DNA of 64,000 bases. Source: JARRLC01 sp050290865. GTDB taxonomy: Bacteria; Pseudomonadota; Alphaproteobacteria; Rhizobiales; Rhodomicrobiaceae. Position numbers and translations under genes: made by a program. The DNA lies in assembly GCA_050290865.1 (NCBI GenBank), contig JBNKIW010000014.1:1-64000 (forward strand), given 5' to 3'. Below, one piece after another: positions 32,214 to 41,509 of the stretch (position 1 is the stretch's first letter; each line of letters starts with the position of its first letter). The notes under the pieces were generated by a model. That model saw only the letters and a list, made by a program, of their open reading frames with translations, ran no database searches and was not told the origin of the DNA.

Positions 32214-33629
32214 TTGCAATATATCAGCACGCGCGGGCAGGCCCCCAGCCTCGATTTCGACGGTGTGCTCATGACCGGGCTGGCCCGAGACGGCGGGCTC
32301 TATGTCCCGGCTGACTGGCCCGGCTTCGGCCGCGATGCGATCGCCGGGCTCGCGGGACATGCCTATGTGGAGGCCGCCGCCACCGTAATGCAGCCTTTCG
32401 CGGGCGCGTGCCTGCCGCGGGACGACTTCCAGCAGATCATTGCGAAAGCTTACGCCACCTTCGCGCATCCGGCGGTGACGCCGCTCGTGCAGCTCGGCCC
32501 CAATCTGTGGCTTCTGGAGCTGTTTCACGGGCCGACGCTCGCCTTCAAGGATCTGGCCATGCAGCTTCTCGGGCTGCTCATGGACCGCTCGCTCAAGCGT
32601 TCCGGCAGCCGCGCGACGATTCTTGCCGCCACGTCGGGCGACACCGGTGCGGCGGCGGTGGAGGCGTTCAAGGACTGCGAGGCGATCGACCTTTTCGTGC
32701 TGTTCCCCGACGGGCGGATCAGTCCGGCGCAGCGCCAGCAGATGACCACCTCGGGCGCGGCGAATGTCTACCCCGTCGCGGTGAGGGGCACGTTCGACGA
32801 TTGCCAGGGGATCGTGAAGGCGCTGTTCGGCGACGACGCGTTTCGTGACGAACTCCAGCTTTCGGCGGTGAATTCGATCAACTGGGCGCGGATCATGGCG
32901 CAGATGGTCTACTACTTCACCGCCGCCGCCGCGCTCGGCGCGCCGCACCGGTCCGTGCGTTTCACCGTGCCGACGGGCAATTTCGGCGACATTTTCGCGG
33001 GCTACGCGGCGATGCGCTGCGGCCTGCCGGTGACGCGCCTCGCGGTCGCCACCAATACCAACGACATCCTCGCGCGCACGATCGCCACCGGGCGCTATGA
33101 GCCCCGCGGCGTGGTTGCGACCGCCAGCCCGAGCATGGACATCCAGGTGTCCAGCAATTTCGAGCGCCTCATTTTCGAGGCCTGCGAGCGCGATCCCGGG
33201 CGTGTCCGGGAACTGATGACGGATTTCGCGGAAAAGGGCACGTTCACGCTCAGCGATGCCGAGCTGGCGGCCATTCGCGCGCATTTCTCCGCGCATCGCG
33301 TGGACGAGGCGGAGACGGAGGCAGCGATCGCGCGTGTCTGGCGGGAGGCGGGATATCTGGCCGATCCCCACACGGCGGTGGGGCTGGCGGCGGCGGCGAG
33401 GGAAGAGGACGACCCCGCTTCGCCGATGATCGTGCTCGCGACCGCGCATCCCGCCAAGTTCCCCGCGGCGATGGAAAAAGCGGTGGCGCGGCTGGCGGCG
33501 GTCCCCGAACGTTTGCAGAAAGTGCTGTCCGTCGACGAGCGATACGCGACTCTGGACGGAGATGCGGACACAGTGCGGCGCTTCATCACGGAGCGGGCGC
33601 GCATCGCCCAGGAAGGCGGCCGGTCATGA
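32214..33629 (+). CDS. thrC: Threonine synthase
   Basis: The 471-residue PLP enzyme converts O-phosphohomoserine to threonine. 'YISTRGQAPSLDFDGVLM' opens the protein, the Schiff-base Lys is in 'HGPTLAFKDLAMQ', and phosphate-binding 'LAATSGDTGAAAVEAF' and 'VPTGNFGDIFAGYAAM' follow. This is the long fungal/proteobacterial class. The start is TTG at 32214: GAGGGA lies at 32201-32206, and the family N-terminus 'MQYISTRG' fits exactly; no ATG is suitably placed. Its stop overlaps the M16 peptidase ATG (ATGA). Confidence 0.95.
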   Translation: MQYISTRGQAPSLDFDGVLMTGLARDGGLYVPADWPGFGRDAIAGLAGHAYVEAAATVMQPFAGACLPRDDFQQIIAKAYATFAHPAVTPLVQLGPNLWLLELFHGPTLAFKDLAMQLLGLLMDRSLKRSGSRATILAATSGDTGAAAVEAFKDCEAIDLFVLFPDGRISPAQRQQMTTSGAANVYPVAVRGTFDDCQGIVKALFGDDAFRDELQLSAVNSINWARIMAQMVYYFTAAAALGAPHRSVRFTVPTGNFGDIFAGYAAMRCGLPVTRLAVATNTNDILARTIATGRYEPRGVVATASPSMDIQVSSNFERLIFEACERDPGRVRELMTDFAEKGTFTLSDAELAAIRAHFSAHRVDEAETEAAIARVWREAGYLADPHTAVGLAAAAREEDDPASPMIVLATAHPAKFPAAMEKAVARLAAVPERLQKVLSVDERYATLDGDADTVRRFITERARIAQEGGRS

Positions 33630-34903
33630 TCGAAGTCACCACACTCTCGAATGGCCTGCGGGTCGTCACGCGGCGGATGGCGCATCTGGAGACGGCGTCG
33701 CTCGGCGTCTGGGTGAACAGCGGCGCGCGTGTCGAGTTGCCGGAAGAGCATGGCCTTGCGCATATGCTGGAGCACATGGCGTTCAAGGGCACGGCCACGC
33801 GGAGCGCGTTGCAGATCGCAGAGGAGATCGAGGCGGTCGGCGGGGCCGTAAACGCCGTGACCAGCTTTGAGACAACGGATTATTTTGCCCGCGTGCTCAA
33901 GGAACATGTGCCGCTGGCGCTGGAGATCCTTGCCGATATCTTGCAGAATCCAGCCTTCACCCCCGACGAAATCGAACGCGAGAAAGAGGTGATCCTGCAG
34001 GAAATCGCCTCCGTGCAGGACTCGCCCGACGATCTGGTGTTCGAACTGGCGCAGGAGGCCGCCTATCCCGATCAGGCGCTCGGCCGCCCCATTCTCGGCA
34101 CCTCCGGCAGCGTGCGCACGCTGGGCGCGGCCAATCTCGACGCCTACCGTTCATCGGCCTATGCCGCGCCGCGCATGGTTCTCAGCGCTGCCGGGGCGGT
34201 GGACCATCAGCAGATCGCCGCCGCTGCTGAAAAGCTGTTCTGCGATCTGCCGCAAACGCCCGGGCGCGAGCAGGAACCGGCGAAGTTCGTGGGGGGGCAC
34301 CGCAGCCTGAGGCGCTCCTTTGAGCAAAGCCACATCGTCATCGGCTTCGAGGCGCCCTCCTTCCGGGACGACGCCTATTTCACCCTGCTCATCTATTCCG
34401 TGCTGCTCGGCGGCGGGATGTCGTCGCGTCTGTTTCAGGAAGCGCGAGAAAAGCGCGGCTTGTGTTATGATATTCACGCCTTCGGCTGGGGGTTCTCGGA
34501 CACCGGTCTCTTCGGGGTCCATGCCGCTACCGGAGCCCCGCAAGTGGACGAACTGGTGCAGGTGATCATGGGCGAGCTTCGCGCCGTTGCCATGGATGGA
34601 CCGGACGAGGCCGAACTCGCCCGCGCCAAGGCGCAGCTCAAGGCGTCACTGTTGATGAGCCTGGAAGGCTCGGAGGCGTCGGCGGGGCAGCTTGCGCGCG
34701 ATACGCTGCTTTTCGGCCGCCAGATCTCGACGGCGGAGCTGATCGAGCGCATCGAGCGTGTCACGCGGGCGGATGTCGGCGCGCTGGCCGCGGGCTTCGT
34801 GCTCAAGAAGCAGCCGGTGACGGCGAGCGTCGGCCCGCGCAGCGTATCCGACCGGCTGCGGGGCGCGGCGGAGGAAAGTCTGGCGCAGGAGCGAGTCCAT
34901 TGA
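33626..34903 (+). CDS. M16 family zinc peptidase (processing-peptidase-like)
   Basis: The 425-residue product has the inverted zinc motif HxxEH at residues 46-50 ('HGLAHMLEHMAFKGT') and the second Glu region 'EREKEVILQEIASVQDSPDD'. A typical C-terminal half has 'SFEQSHIVIGFEAPSF' and 'GGGMSSRLFQEAREKRGLCY'. It resembles mitochondrial processing peptidase beta and the alphaproteobacterial MPP-like proteins. The substrate in bacteria is unknown. It overlaps thrC by four bases, a gene pair conserved in Hyphomicrobiales. Confidence 0.94.
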   Translation: MIEVTTLSNGLRVVTRRMAHLETASLGVWVNSGARVELPEEHGLAHMLEHMAFKGTATRSALQIAEEIEAVGGAVNAVTSFETTDYFARVLKEHVPLALEILADILQNPAFTPDEIEREKEVILQEIASVQDSPDDLVFELAQEAAYPDQALGRPILGTSGSVRTLGAANLDAYRSSAYAAPRMVLSAAGAVDHQQIAAAAEKLFCDLPQTPGREQEPAKFVGGHRSLRRSFEQSHIVIGFEAPSFRDDAYFTLLIYSVLLGGGMSSRLFQEAREKRGLCYDIHAFGWGFSDTGLFGVHAATGAPQVDELVQVIMGELRAVAMDGPDEAELARAKAQLKASLLMSLEGSEASAGQLARDTLLFGRQISTAELIERIERVTRADVGALAAGFVLKKQPVTASVGPRSVSDRLRGAAEESLAQERVH

Positions 34904-35067
34904 GGCTCTGCCTGACGTGCCGCGGCGGCCGGACGAATTGGCAGCGGGGAAAGAGACGGCGTCAAACCTTGTTCGATAGATTGAGAAAGGCTGCCGTTGA
35001 AGACACGATATGAGGCGCCGTTCTGATGCAGCCAGAGCGGAAAGGCTCTAACCTGTGGAGATTGCCC

Positions 35068-35655
35068 ATGGCGTTTCTGCGCTCCGTTCCTCTTGCCGAC
35101 ACCGGTCCGGTGATCAAAGGCGACCGGGTGTGGCTGCGCATGCCGCAGATGTCCGACCACGCGGAATGGGCGAGCCTGCGCGCGGCAAGCAGGGAGTTTT
35201 TGCAGCCCTGGGAGCCGGAATGGTGCGGCGACGAACTGACCCGCGCCGCATTCCGCCGCCGCCTGCGGCATTATCAGCGCGATTTACGGGGGGGGCTAGG
35301 TTACGCCTTTTTTCTGTTCCGAACCGGTGATAATAGGTTAGTGGGCGGAGCCACGCTCAGCAATATGCGCCGGGGGGTGAGTCAGTCGGTTTCCATCGGT
35401 TACTGGATTGGTGCGTCGTTCAGCAGGCAAGGTTACATGACGGCGGCGGTCCGCACACTTATCCCGTTTGTCTTCGATACGCTTGGATTTCATCGCCTTG
35501 AGGCGGCATGTATGCCCGGCAACGAGCCGTCGCGGCGGCTGCTCGAGGCCTGCGGCTTCGAGTATGAGGGCCTTGCCCGGAAGTACCTCAAGATCAATGG
35601 TCGATGGCAGGACCATTTGCTGTATGCGGTCTTGGATGAAGATTTGCGCCTTTGA
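35068..35655 (+). CDS. RimJ/RimL-type GNAT N-acetyltransferase
   Basis: A 195-residue GNAT enzyme of the RimJ type: 'WLRMPQMSDHAEWASLRAAS', 'LQPWEPEW', the acetyl-CoA loop 'IGYWIGASFSRQGYMTAAVR', and the C-terminal 'FDTLGFHRLEAACMPGNEPS' with 'LLEACGFEYEGLARKYLKI'. RimJ acetylates the N-terminal alanine of ribosomal protein S5 and other targets; specificity here is not certain. The ATG at 35068 has GGAG eight bases upstream. The following GGDEF/EAL gene begins one base after the stop, so the two are likely co-transcribed. Confidence 0.92.
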   Translation: MAFLRSVPLADTGPVIKGDRVWLRMPQMSDHAEWASLRAASREFLQPWEPEWCGDELTRAAFRRRLRHYQRDLRGGLGYAFFLFRTGDNRLVGGATLSNMRRGVSQSVSIGYWIGASFSRQGYMTAAVRTLIPFVFDTLGFHRLEAACMPGNEPSRRLLEACGFEYEGLARKYLKINGRWQDHLLYAVLDEDLRL

Positions 35656-35656
35656 C

Positions 35657-38600
35657 ATGACGCGAATCGAGAGCAGAAAGGCCGTCGGGATGGCGGATTT
35701 GAAGAGGGCTCTAGCGGTGCGCACCCGCCTGATACCGGCAGGCGCCGAGGCCTTCCGGCGCATGGGGTTAAGGCTGGCCTGCGTGGCGGCGGCGGTATTC
35801 GTGGCCGCGGCTCTCATCGTTCCGGCCGCGCCTGCGCGCGCTGTGGAAGCCATCGTTACCGGCCCCGATCAGGAGCGCGTCGACCTTTCCGCTCTTGCCG
35901 AGCTTTACGCCGCTCGCGGCGACCGCTTCAGCGTCGATACAGCGCCGGGGACGGACGGCATCGCCGGGCGCATGTCGGTGTCGGCCAAGACCGAGGGCAC
36001 CAACCCCAACTGGGCGGTTTTCGCACTCAACAACCCGACCAGCCAGACCGTCACGCTGTGGCTGATGGCGCCGCGCTACGATCTTCTCGGCTCGAAGGTG
36101 GTCTGGCCGGACCTCGACGCGCCGCGCATCACCAAGGTCAGCGTGTCCCTGGGCTTCAATCCCGAGCGCCTCGACAATGATTACGCCGACGTCTACCGGC
36201 TGGTGCTCGAACCCGGATCGACGATCACCTACGTCGTGGAACTGGCCTCCCAGGGCATCCCGCGCCTCTATCTCGCCAACCCCGCCAATTTCGGCAAGAA
36301 AACCATCGACCTGACGCTGTTCAACGGCATTCTCCTGGGTATCGTTGGCGTTCTGGCGCTCTATCTGACGGCGATCTTCGGCGCCAACCACAACACCATT
36401 TTCCCCGCGGCGGCGCTGGTCGCCTGGAGCGTGGTCGCCTATCTCTGCGTCGATCTGGGGTTCTGGCACAAGCTGTTCCAGCTGAACCCCGAGGACAACG
36501 CCGTCTATCGCGCCGCGATGGAAGGCGCAGTCGCCGCCAGCATCCTGATGTTCCTGTACGTGTTCCTGCGTATCAGGCTGTGGTACCGCTTTCTGACATT
36601 CATTTTCGCGGGCTGGCTCCTCGTACAGCTCTGCATCGTCGGCTTTTCGATCATCGACGCCAAGATGGCGTCCGGCCTCGCACGCCTGTCCTATGTCCCG
36701 CTTGCGGCGGCGGCCACCCTCCTGATGGCGTTCCTCGCCCTGCGCGGCCAGGAGCGGGCGCTGTCGCTTTTGCCCACCTGGATGCTGTTCCTTGTGTGGC
36801 TGTTCGGCGTGTCCGTCACCGTCATGGGCAAGATGTCGGGCGACGTGGTGGTGCCCAGCCTCAACGCCGGCCTCGTGCTGATCGTGGGCCTCCTGAGCTT
36901 CACTGTGACTCAATACGCCTTCCAGAGCCCGGAGGCGATTTTCAGCGAAGACGGCGGAGCCCTGCAACTGCGCGTTTTGGCGCTGGAGGCGTCGGGCGCG
37001 TCGGTGTGGGAATGGAACACCCGGCGTGATGAGATCTTCGTCGGGCCGGAGGTGGACGCCGCGCTCGCCTATGCGCCGGGTACGCTGCGCGGCAACGTCG
37101 AGGATTGGCTGCAGCATCTGCATGCCTCCGACCGCGAGCGGCTCCGTCTCATCCTGGCGACGATCCGCGAGCGCCAGAGTGGTGAGATTTCCACCGAATT
37201 CCGGGTGCGCCGCGCCGACGGCAGCTATCTGTGGTACGAATTGCGGGCGCAGGCCGTAGCCTCGCGGCAGAGCCGGGCGCTGCGCTGCGCAGGCCTCCTG
37301 CGCGAAGTGACGGCCCAGAAACGCGCGCAGGAGCGCCTCCTGCACAACGCCATCCATGACAGCCTGACCGGGCTGCCCAATCGCGAACTCTTCCTCGACC
37401 GCGCGCATTGCGCCATCACCCGCGCCCATGACGACGGGTCGAAGCCCACCGTGCTGTTCATCGATGTCGATACGTTCAAGACGCTGAACCGCTCGTCGGA
37501 TTTCTCCGTCAGCGACTCGATGCTGCTCACGATTTCGCGGCGTCTCGCCCGCCATCTCGGGCCGCAGGACACCCTCGCCCGCATTGGCGGCGAGCAGTTC
37601 GCCGTCCTTTTGTCCGCTGAGACCGAGCCGCGCCATATCGCGCTCCTCGCCGAGCGCGTGCGCCGGTCGCTGCGCGCGCCGATGAAGATCGCCGGGCGGG
37701 ACGTCGTGCTCACCGGTTCGATCGGCATCGCGGTGTATGACGGGCAGCAGACCGCGCCGGCCGATCTCGTCCGCGAAGGCGAAACGGCGATGTACCGCGC
37801 CAAGCGGTCGGGTGCCGACCGCATCGAGCTATACAAGCCGGAGATGCGCCGCGAGACCGACGATCGCGAGGCCATCGAGAACGATCTGAAGCATGCCGTC
37901 GAGAAGCGCCAGATCCGCGTCCTGTATCAGCCGGTGATGCGTCTCGGCGACGATGAGCTTGCCGGTTTCGAGGCCATGGTCCGCTGGGAACACCCCAAAC
38001 TCGGCTCGCTGAGCGCGGTCGAGTTCCTTCCCGTTGCCGAGGAGATGGGCCTGATCGGCGAGTTGAGCAGCTACGTCATGGAGCGTGCCGTGCGCCAGGT
38101 TGCCCGCTGGCACCGCACTCTGCCGCGCGAGGAAGACCCGCTGTTCGTCAGCATGAACATTTCGAGCCGCCACCTGTTCAAGCAGGAACTGGTCCAGGAG
38201 CTGCGGCTGATCCTCGGACGTGAGAGCGTGCCGAAGGGCTGCCTGCGGCTCGAAGTGACCGAATCTCTGATCATGGAGAATCCGGAACAGGCCATCGAGA
38301 TTCTCGATTGGCTGAAGGGGCTGGGCGCGGGGCTGGCGCTGGACGAGTTCGGTGCGGGCTATTCATCGCTGGCCTATCTGCACCGCCTGGCGGTGGACAC
38401 GATCAAGATCGACCGCTCGCTCATCGCCCATGGGAACGACAACAAGTCGGGGGCGGTGGTCCTGCGCGCCGCGCTCGCCATGGCGCGTGAACTCGGCAAG
38501 GATGTGGTTGCGGTGGGCATGGAGCGCGAAGACGACGTCGCCTATGTCCGCGCGCTGGGTTGCGATTACGCGCAAGGGTTCTTCTTCGGCGAAGCGATGA

Positions 38601-39232
38601 CCGAGCGCGAAGTGATGCACCTCATCAACGCGCTGGCGAAATCGAACAAGCGCGACGAGAAGCGCGAGAAAAAGAAGAAGAAGCTCGAAACCGCCGCCAC
38701 CGAGACGCCGGAAGCCGGGATGCCCGCGGCGGACACGGGCGAGAGGGACGACGCCTCCGTCCGGTATGCGCTGCCGGTGCCTGTCGCCCAGGCGCCGCGC
38801 ATGGCTGCGCCCAGGCCGCTAGGGTTTTTCGCCCGGATTCTGAAGAAGATCGGTTGGTCCCCGGCGGCGATGGAACCGAAGGCCGTGCGTCGCAAGCTGC
38901 GGAGTGCTGCGAAGAAGCCGCCTCGGCCGCGCGAGGGCGGGAAGCCGCGTGGCCCTGCCACGGGTGCGCCTCAGCCGCCGCGAGATGCCGCATCTGCACC
39001 TGAACGCCCGTGGTTCCCACATATGAGCGAGGGGGGCGCCAAGCCGCCGGTGCCGCCGCAGCAACATCCGCTGGGGCATCCGCACGTCGGACAGGCTCCG
39101 CAGCCACGGCAGCCGCAACAGCCTTCTCCACAGCAACAGCCGACGCCCCCGGCCGACGACGCGCTGGCGCAGCGCGTGCCTGAATATGCCGTAGAGGGAG
39201 ATCATCCTGAGCGGCGGCGCCAGCGCTCCTGA
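35657..39232 (+). CDS. Large membrane GGDEF-EAL protein with degenerate catalytic motifs
   Basis: A 1191-residue protein. A signal peptide/TM (about 35-58) precedes a periplasmic 7TMR-DISM-like domain. Seven TM helices lie at about 222-430, then a PAS domain (about 440-550), a GGDEF domain (about 555-720) and an EAL domain (about 735-985). A basic then Pro/Gln-rich tail follows. The GGDEF signature is 'GGEQF' (644-648), the EAL signature reads 'FEAMVRWEHP' (772-774), the DDFG loop is 'LDEFGAGYSSL', and EGVE is 'VGME'. These changes suggest weak or no c-di-GMP turnover; it may bind the nucleotide or act as a signalling scaffold. ATG 35690 is an alternative start. Confidence 0.9.
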   Translation: MTRIESRKAVGMADLKRALAVRTRLIPAGAEAFRRMGLRLACVAAAVFVAAALIVPAAPARAVEAIVTGPDQERVDLSALAELYAARGDRFSVDTAPGTDGIAGRMSVSAKTEGTNPNWAVFALNNPTSQTVTLWLMAPRYDLLGSKVVWPDLDAPRITKVSVSLGFNPERLDNDYADVYRLVLEPGSTITYVVELASQGIPRLYLANPANFGKKTIDLTLFNGILLGIVGVLALYLTAIFGANHNTIFPAAALVAWSVVAYLCVDLGFWHKLFQLNPEDNAVYRAAMEGAVAASILMFLYVFLRIRLWYRFLTFIFAGWLLVQLCIVGFSIIDAKMASGLARLSYVPLAAAATLLMAFLALRGQERALSLLPTWMLFLVWLFGVSVTVMGKMSGDVVVPSLNAGLVLIVGLLSFTVTQYAFQSPEAIFSEDGGALQLRVLALEASGASVWEWNTRRDEIFVGPEVDAALAYAPGTLRGNVEDWLQHLHASDRERLRLILATIRERQSGEISTEFRVRRADGSYLWYELRAQAVASRQSRALRCAGLLREVTAQKRAQERLLHNAIHDSLTGLPNRELFLDRAHCAITRAHDDGSKPTVLFIDVDTFKTLNRSSDFSVSDSMLLTISRRLARHLGPQDTLARIGGEQFAVLLSAETEPRHIALLAERVRRSLRAPMKIAGRDVVLTGSIGIAVYDGQQTAPADLVREGETAMYRAKRSGADRIELYKPEMRRETDDREAIENDLKHAVEKRQIRVLYQPVMRLGDDELAGFEAMVRWEHPKLGSLSAVEFLPVAEEMGLIGELSSYVMERAVRQVARWHRTLPREEDPLFVSMNISSRHLFKQELVQELRLILGRESVPKGCLRLEVTESLIMENPEQAIEILDWLKGLGAGLALDEFGAGYSSLAYLHRLAVDTIKIDRSLIAHGNDNKSGAVVLRAALAMARELGKDVVAVGMEREDDVAYVRALGCDYAQGFFFGEAMTEREVMHLINALAKSNKRDEKREKKKKKLETAATETPEAGMPAADTGERDDASVRYALPVPVAQAPRMAAPRPLGFFARILKKIGWSPAAMEPKAVRRKLRSAAKKPPRPREGGKPRGPATGAPQPPRDAASAPERPWFPHMSEGGAKPPVPPQQHPLGHPHVGQAPQPRQPQQPSPQQQPTPPADDALAQRVPEYAVEGDHPERRRQRS

Positions 39233-39488
39233 GCAAGTCTGGGCGGATGCCGGCATTTGCTGTAATCGCCTCGGGGTGTTGACAGCCTCCGTTCATCCGG
39301 AATCCGTCAAGGTGGTTAACGCACGCAACCCCCCGCCCCCGAAGGGCGTTCTGTCGTTGTCCCGGCGTTGCGGCCCGTTGCTTCCTGCGCAGGCCGCGGT
39401 GTAAGCCGTGAAAATGACATAATGCGGTCCTTTGAGGAGGCGCGCACACCATTCTTCGCGAGGCGCATCAACGATCGAAGGCGAACAC

Positions 39489-41318
39489 ATGCCAATGAAA
39501 CGCACAAGAGAGGCCGTCCTGCTATTGGGAATGGCGGTCGGCTTGGCCGCTTCCACCGGCTATGCCTGGGCTGAAACGACGGTTTCGGCAGAGCGGCCAT
39601 TTGCCGTCGCGCAGGTCGCGCGTGGTGGTGGCGGCGGCCGTCACGTCGAGACCGAAGAGGAAAAGAAGAAGAAACAAGAGGAACTGCGAAAGCGGAGGCA
39701 ACAGCGGCGCAAAGGCGCGGGCGCGCAGCCGGAGCCGCAGAAGCCTCATCGCGCTCGACCTGCGAAGCGGGCCGAGGACAGCAAAAAGCTGGAAATGCGC
39801 CGCCGGCATCAGGAGAGAATGCGCCGCAAAGCGGGTGACGAGGCGCGCCCCAGAAGAGAGCAGGATGCCCGTAAACGGGAGATGGACGAGCGTCGTCACC
39901 GCGCCGACGATCGCCGCCGCAAGAAGGCGGAAGCCGAGGCTCGCCGCCGCGAGCAGGACGCGCGTAGTCATCGCGTCGAAGATCGCCGTCGCAAAAAGGA
40001 AGAGGCCGAGGCCCGCCGCCGCGAGCGGGACGCGCGTCGTCATCGCGCCGAAGATAACCGTCGCAAAAAGGAAGAGGCGGAGGCTCGCCGCGAGAGGGCG
40101 AAGGAGAAGCGCCGCAAGGCCGGGGACGCCCGTCGGCATAAGAGGGAGAATGACGGGATCGGCCGGCGCACGGGCGGCGGTACGCCACACCTCATTCTGC
40201 CGAGGCCGACGGCCAAGGAACGTGAGACGCGCCGCAGCCGCCGCCGGGAATTCGCCCGCGAACGCCTGAAGGACGTCGCCAAGAAGCGCAGGAGAGAGCG
40301 CGACGCATCGGGTCGGACGGTCATCGTGGAGCCGGGCAACCGGCGGATCGTGAAAGGCCGCCGCGGCCGTGCCATCATCCAGCACGACGAGACGGAACGC
40401 TTCCGCGGCTATGGGCGCAACTTCCGTACCGAGAAGGGGCGGGGGGGCAGGCACCGCACCGTGGTCACGCGTCCGGACGGTATCGTGATTATTACGATCA
40501 CCGACAAGGACGGCCGTCTTCTCCGGCGCATCAAGCGCCACCGCGATGGCCGCGAGGTCGTCCTCATCGACAACCGGCGCGACCGGAGGCATCGCCGCCG
40601 CCACCGCCGCGGCCGTGGTCGCGATGGTGGTTTCGGCTTCTTCGTCGAGCTGCCGGCGCCGGTGATCAGCATTCCGCGGGAGCGGTATTCCGTCGATGCC
40701 GACGAGGCGAGCGACGACGATGTCTACGAGGCGCTGAACGCCCCGCCGGTGGACGACATCGAGCCCGATTACACGCTCGACGAAATCCGCCACAGCCCGT
40801 CGATCAGGAACCGGCTGCGCCGCGTCATGTCGTCGGTCAATTTCGAGTTCGGCTCCTGGGAACTGCGCGACGAGCAGATTGCCCGTCTGGAGACCGTGGG
40901 CAGGGCTATGCGCGCTATCCTGCGGCGGAAGCCGGACGAGATGTTCCTCGTTGGCGGACATACCGACGCCGTCGGGTCGGACGAGGACAATCTCTCGCTT
41001 TCGGACCGCCGGGCGGGAGCCGTGGCGCGGGTGCTGACCGATGAGTTCGGCGTTCCGGCCGAAAACCTCGTCACGCAGGGCTATGGCGAGCAATATCTGG
41101 TCATCGATACGCAGAGCCCCGAGGTCCGCAATCGCCGGGTCGAGTTCCAGCGCATCACGCCTGCGCTGGCGCGCGGCGGCGGCAGCGCAAGCGCCGACGG
41201 CGGCGGTCAGGGCGATAACGCCCGCGACGATGGGGACGGCGATGCTCAGGGCCGCGATGGCGGTTATGACGACCGTGCCCAGGACGGCGGCGCCGGGGAC
41301 GACGGCTACAGGCCATGA
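39489..41318 (+). CDS. OmpA-domain protein with long basic repeat region
   Basis: A 609-residue secreted protein. After a signal peptide (about 1-27, AWA-ET), residues 45-220 are extremely rich in Arg, Lys and Glu. They contain an imperfect tandem repeat of about 23 residues, such as 'DRRRKKEEAEARRRERDARR'. A further Arg-rich domain follows, then an OmpA C-like peptidoglycan-binding domain (about 447-560; 'FLVGGHTDAVGSDEDNLSLS', 'DRRAGAVARVL', 'VRNRRVEF') and an acidic Gly/Asp tail. It would be periplasmic and cell-wall attached, with the basic arm possibly contacting peptidoglycan, LPS or polyphosphate. ATG 39489 has AAGG upstream; ATG 39495 is an alternative. Confidence 0.88.
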   Translation: MPMKRTREAVLLLGMAVGLAASTGYAWAETTVSAERPFAVAQVARGGGGGRHVETEEEKKKKQEELRKRRQQRRKGAGAQPEPQKPHRARPAKRAEDSKKLEMRRRHQERMRRKAGDEARPRREQDARKREMDERRHRADDRRRKKAEAEARRREQDARSHRVEDRRRKKEEAEARRRERDARRHRAEDNRRKKEEAEARRERAKEKRRKAGDARRHKRENDGIGRRTGGGTPHLILPRPTAKERETRRSRRREFARERLKDVAKKRRRERDASGRTVIVEPGNRRIVKGRRGRAIIQHDETERFRGYGRNFRTEKGRGGRHRTVVTRPDGIVIITITDKDGRLLRRIKRHRDGREVVLIDNRRDRRHRRRHRRGRGRDGGFGFFVELPAPVISIPRERYSVDADEASDDDVYEALNAPPVDDIEPDYTLDEIRHSPSIRNRLRRVMSSVNFEFGSWELRDEQIARLETVGRAMRAILRRKPDEMFLVGGHTDAVGSDEDNLSLSDRRAGAVARVLTDEFGVPAENLVTQGYGEQYLVIDTQSPEVRNRRVEFQRITPALARGGGSASADGGGQGDNARDDGDGDAQGRDGGYDDRAQDGGAGDDGYRP

Positions 41319-41322
41319 AAAC

Positions 41323-41354
41323 TTTCGGGGGCGGGCGTCAGCCTGCCCCTGAAA
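41323..41354 (+). terminator. Stem-loop after the OmpA-domain gene
   Basis: GGGGCGGGC at 41328-41336 pairs with GCCTGCCCC at 41341-41349 (one G-U pair, loop GTCA). It is flanked by TTTC at 41323-41326 and GAAA at 41351-41354, which extend the stem. It begins five bases after the stop codon, as expected for an intrinsic terminator, though the U tract is weak. Confidence 0.55.
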
Positions 41355-41442
41355 TGCTGGCCAAGGCGGCCCCGGACGGGATACCGGTGAGCCACGGCGT
41401 GAGCCGAATTTTCAAGCGGGCGAGCCTATCTTCATTCGCTGC

Positions 41443-41471
41443 TTGACGTTTCCGGCCCAGCGCCCCTAATC
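41443..41471 (+). promoter_or_regulatory. lysA: Candidate sigma-70 promoter of lysA
   Basis: TTGACG at 41443-41448 and CTAATC at 41466-41471 are separated by 17 bases. The lysA ATG follows 38 bases later. The -35 hexamer matches at five of six positions; the -10 is weaker. Confidence 0.4.
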
Positions 41472-41509
41472 AGCGGCGAACGATCACACTTCGCCCTGAC
41501 GGCCGGTCC

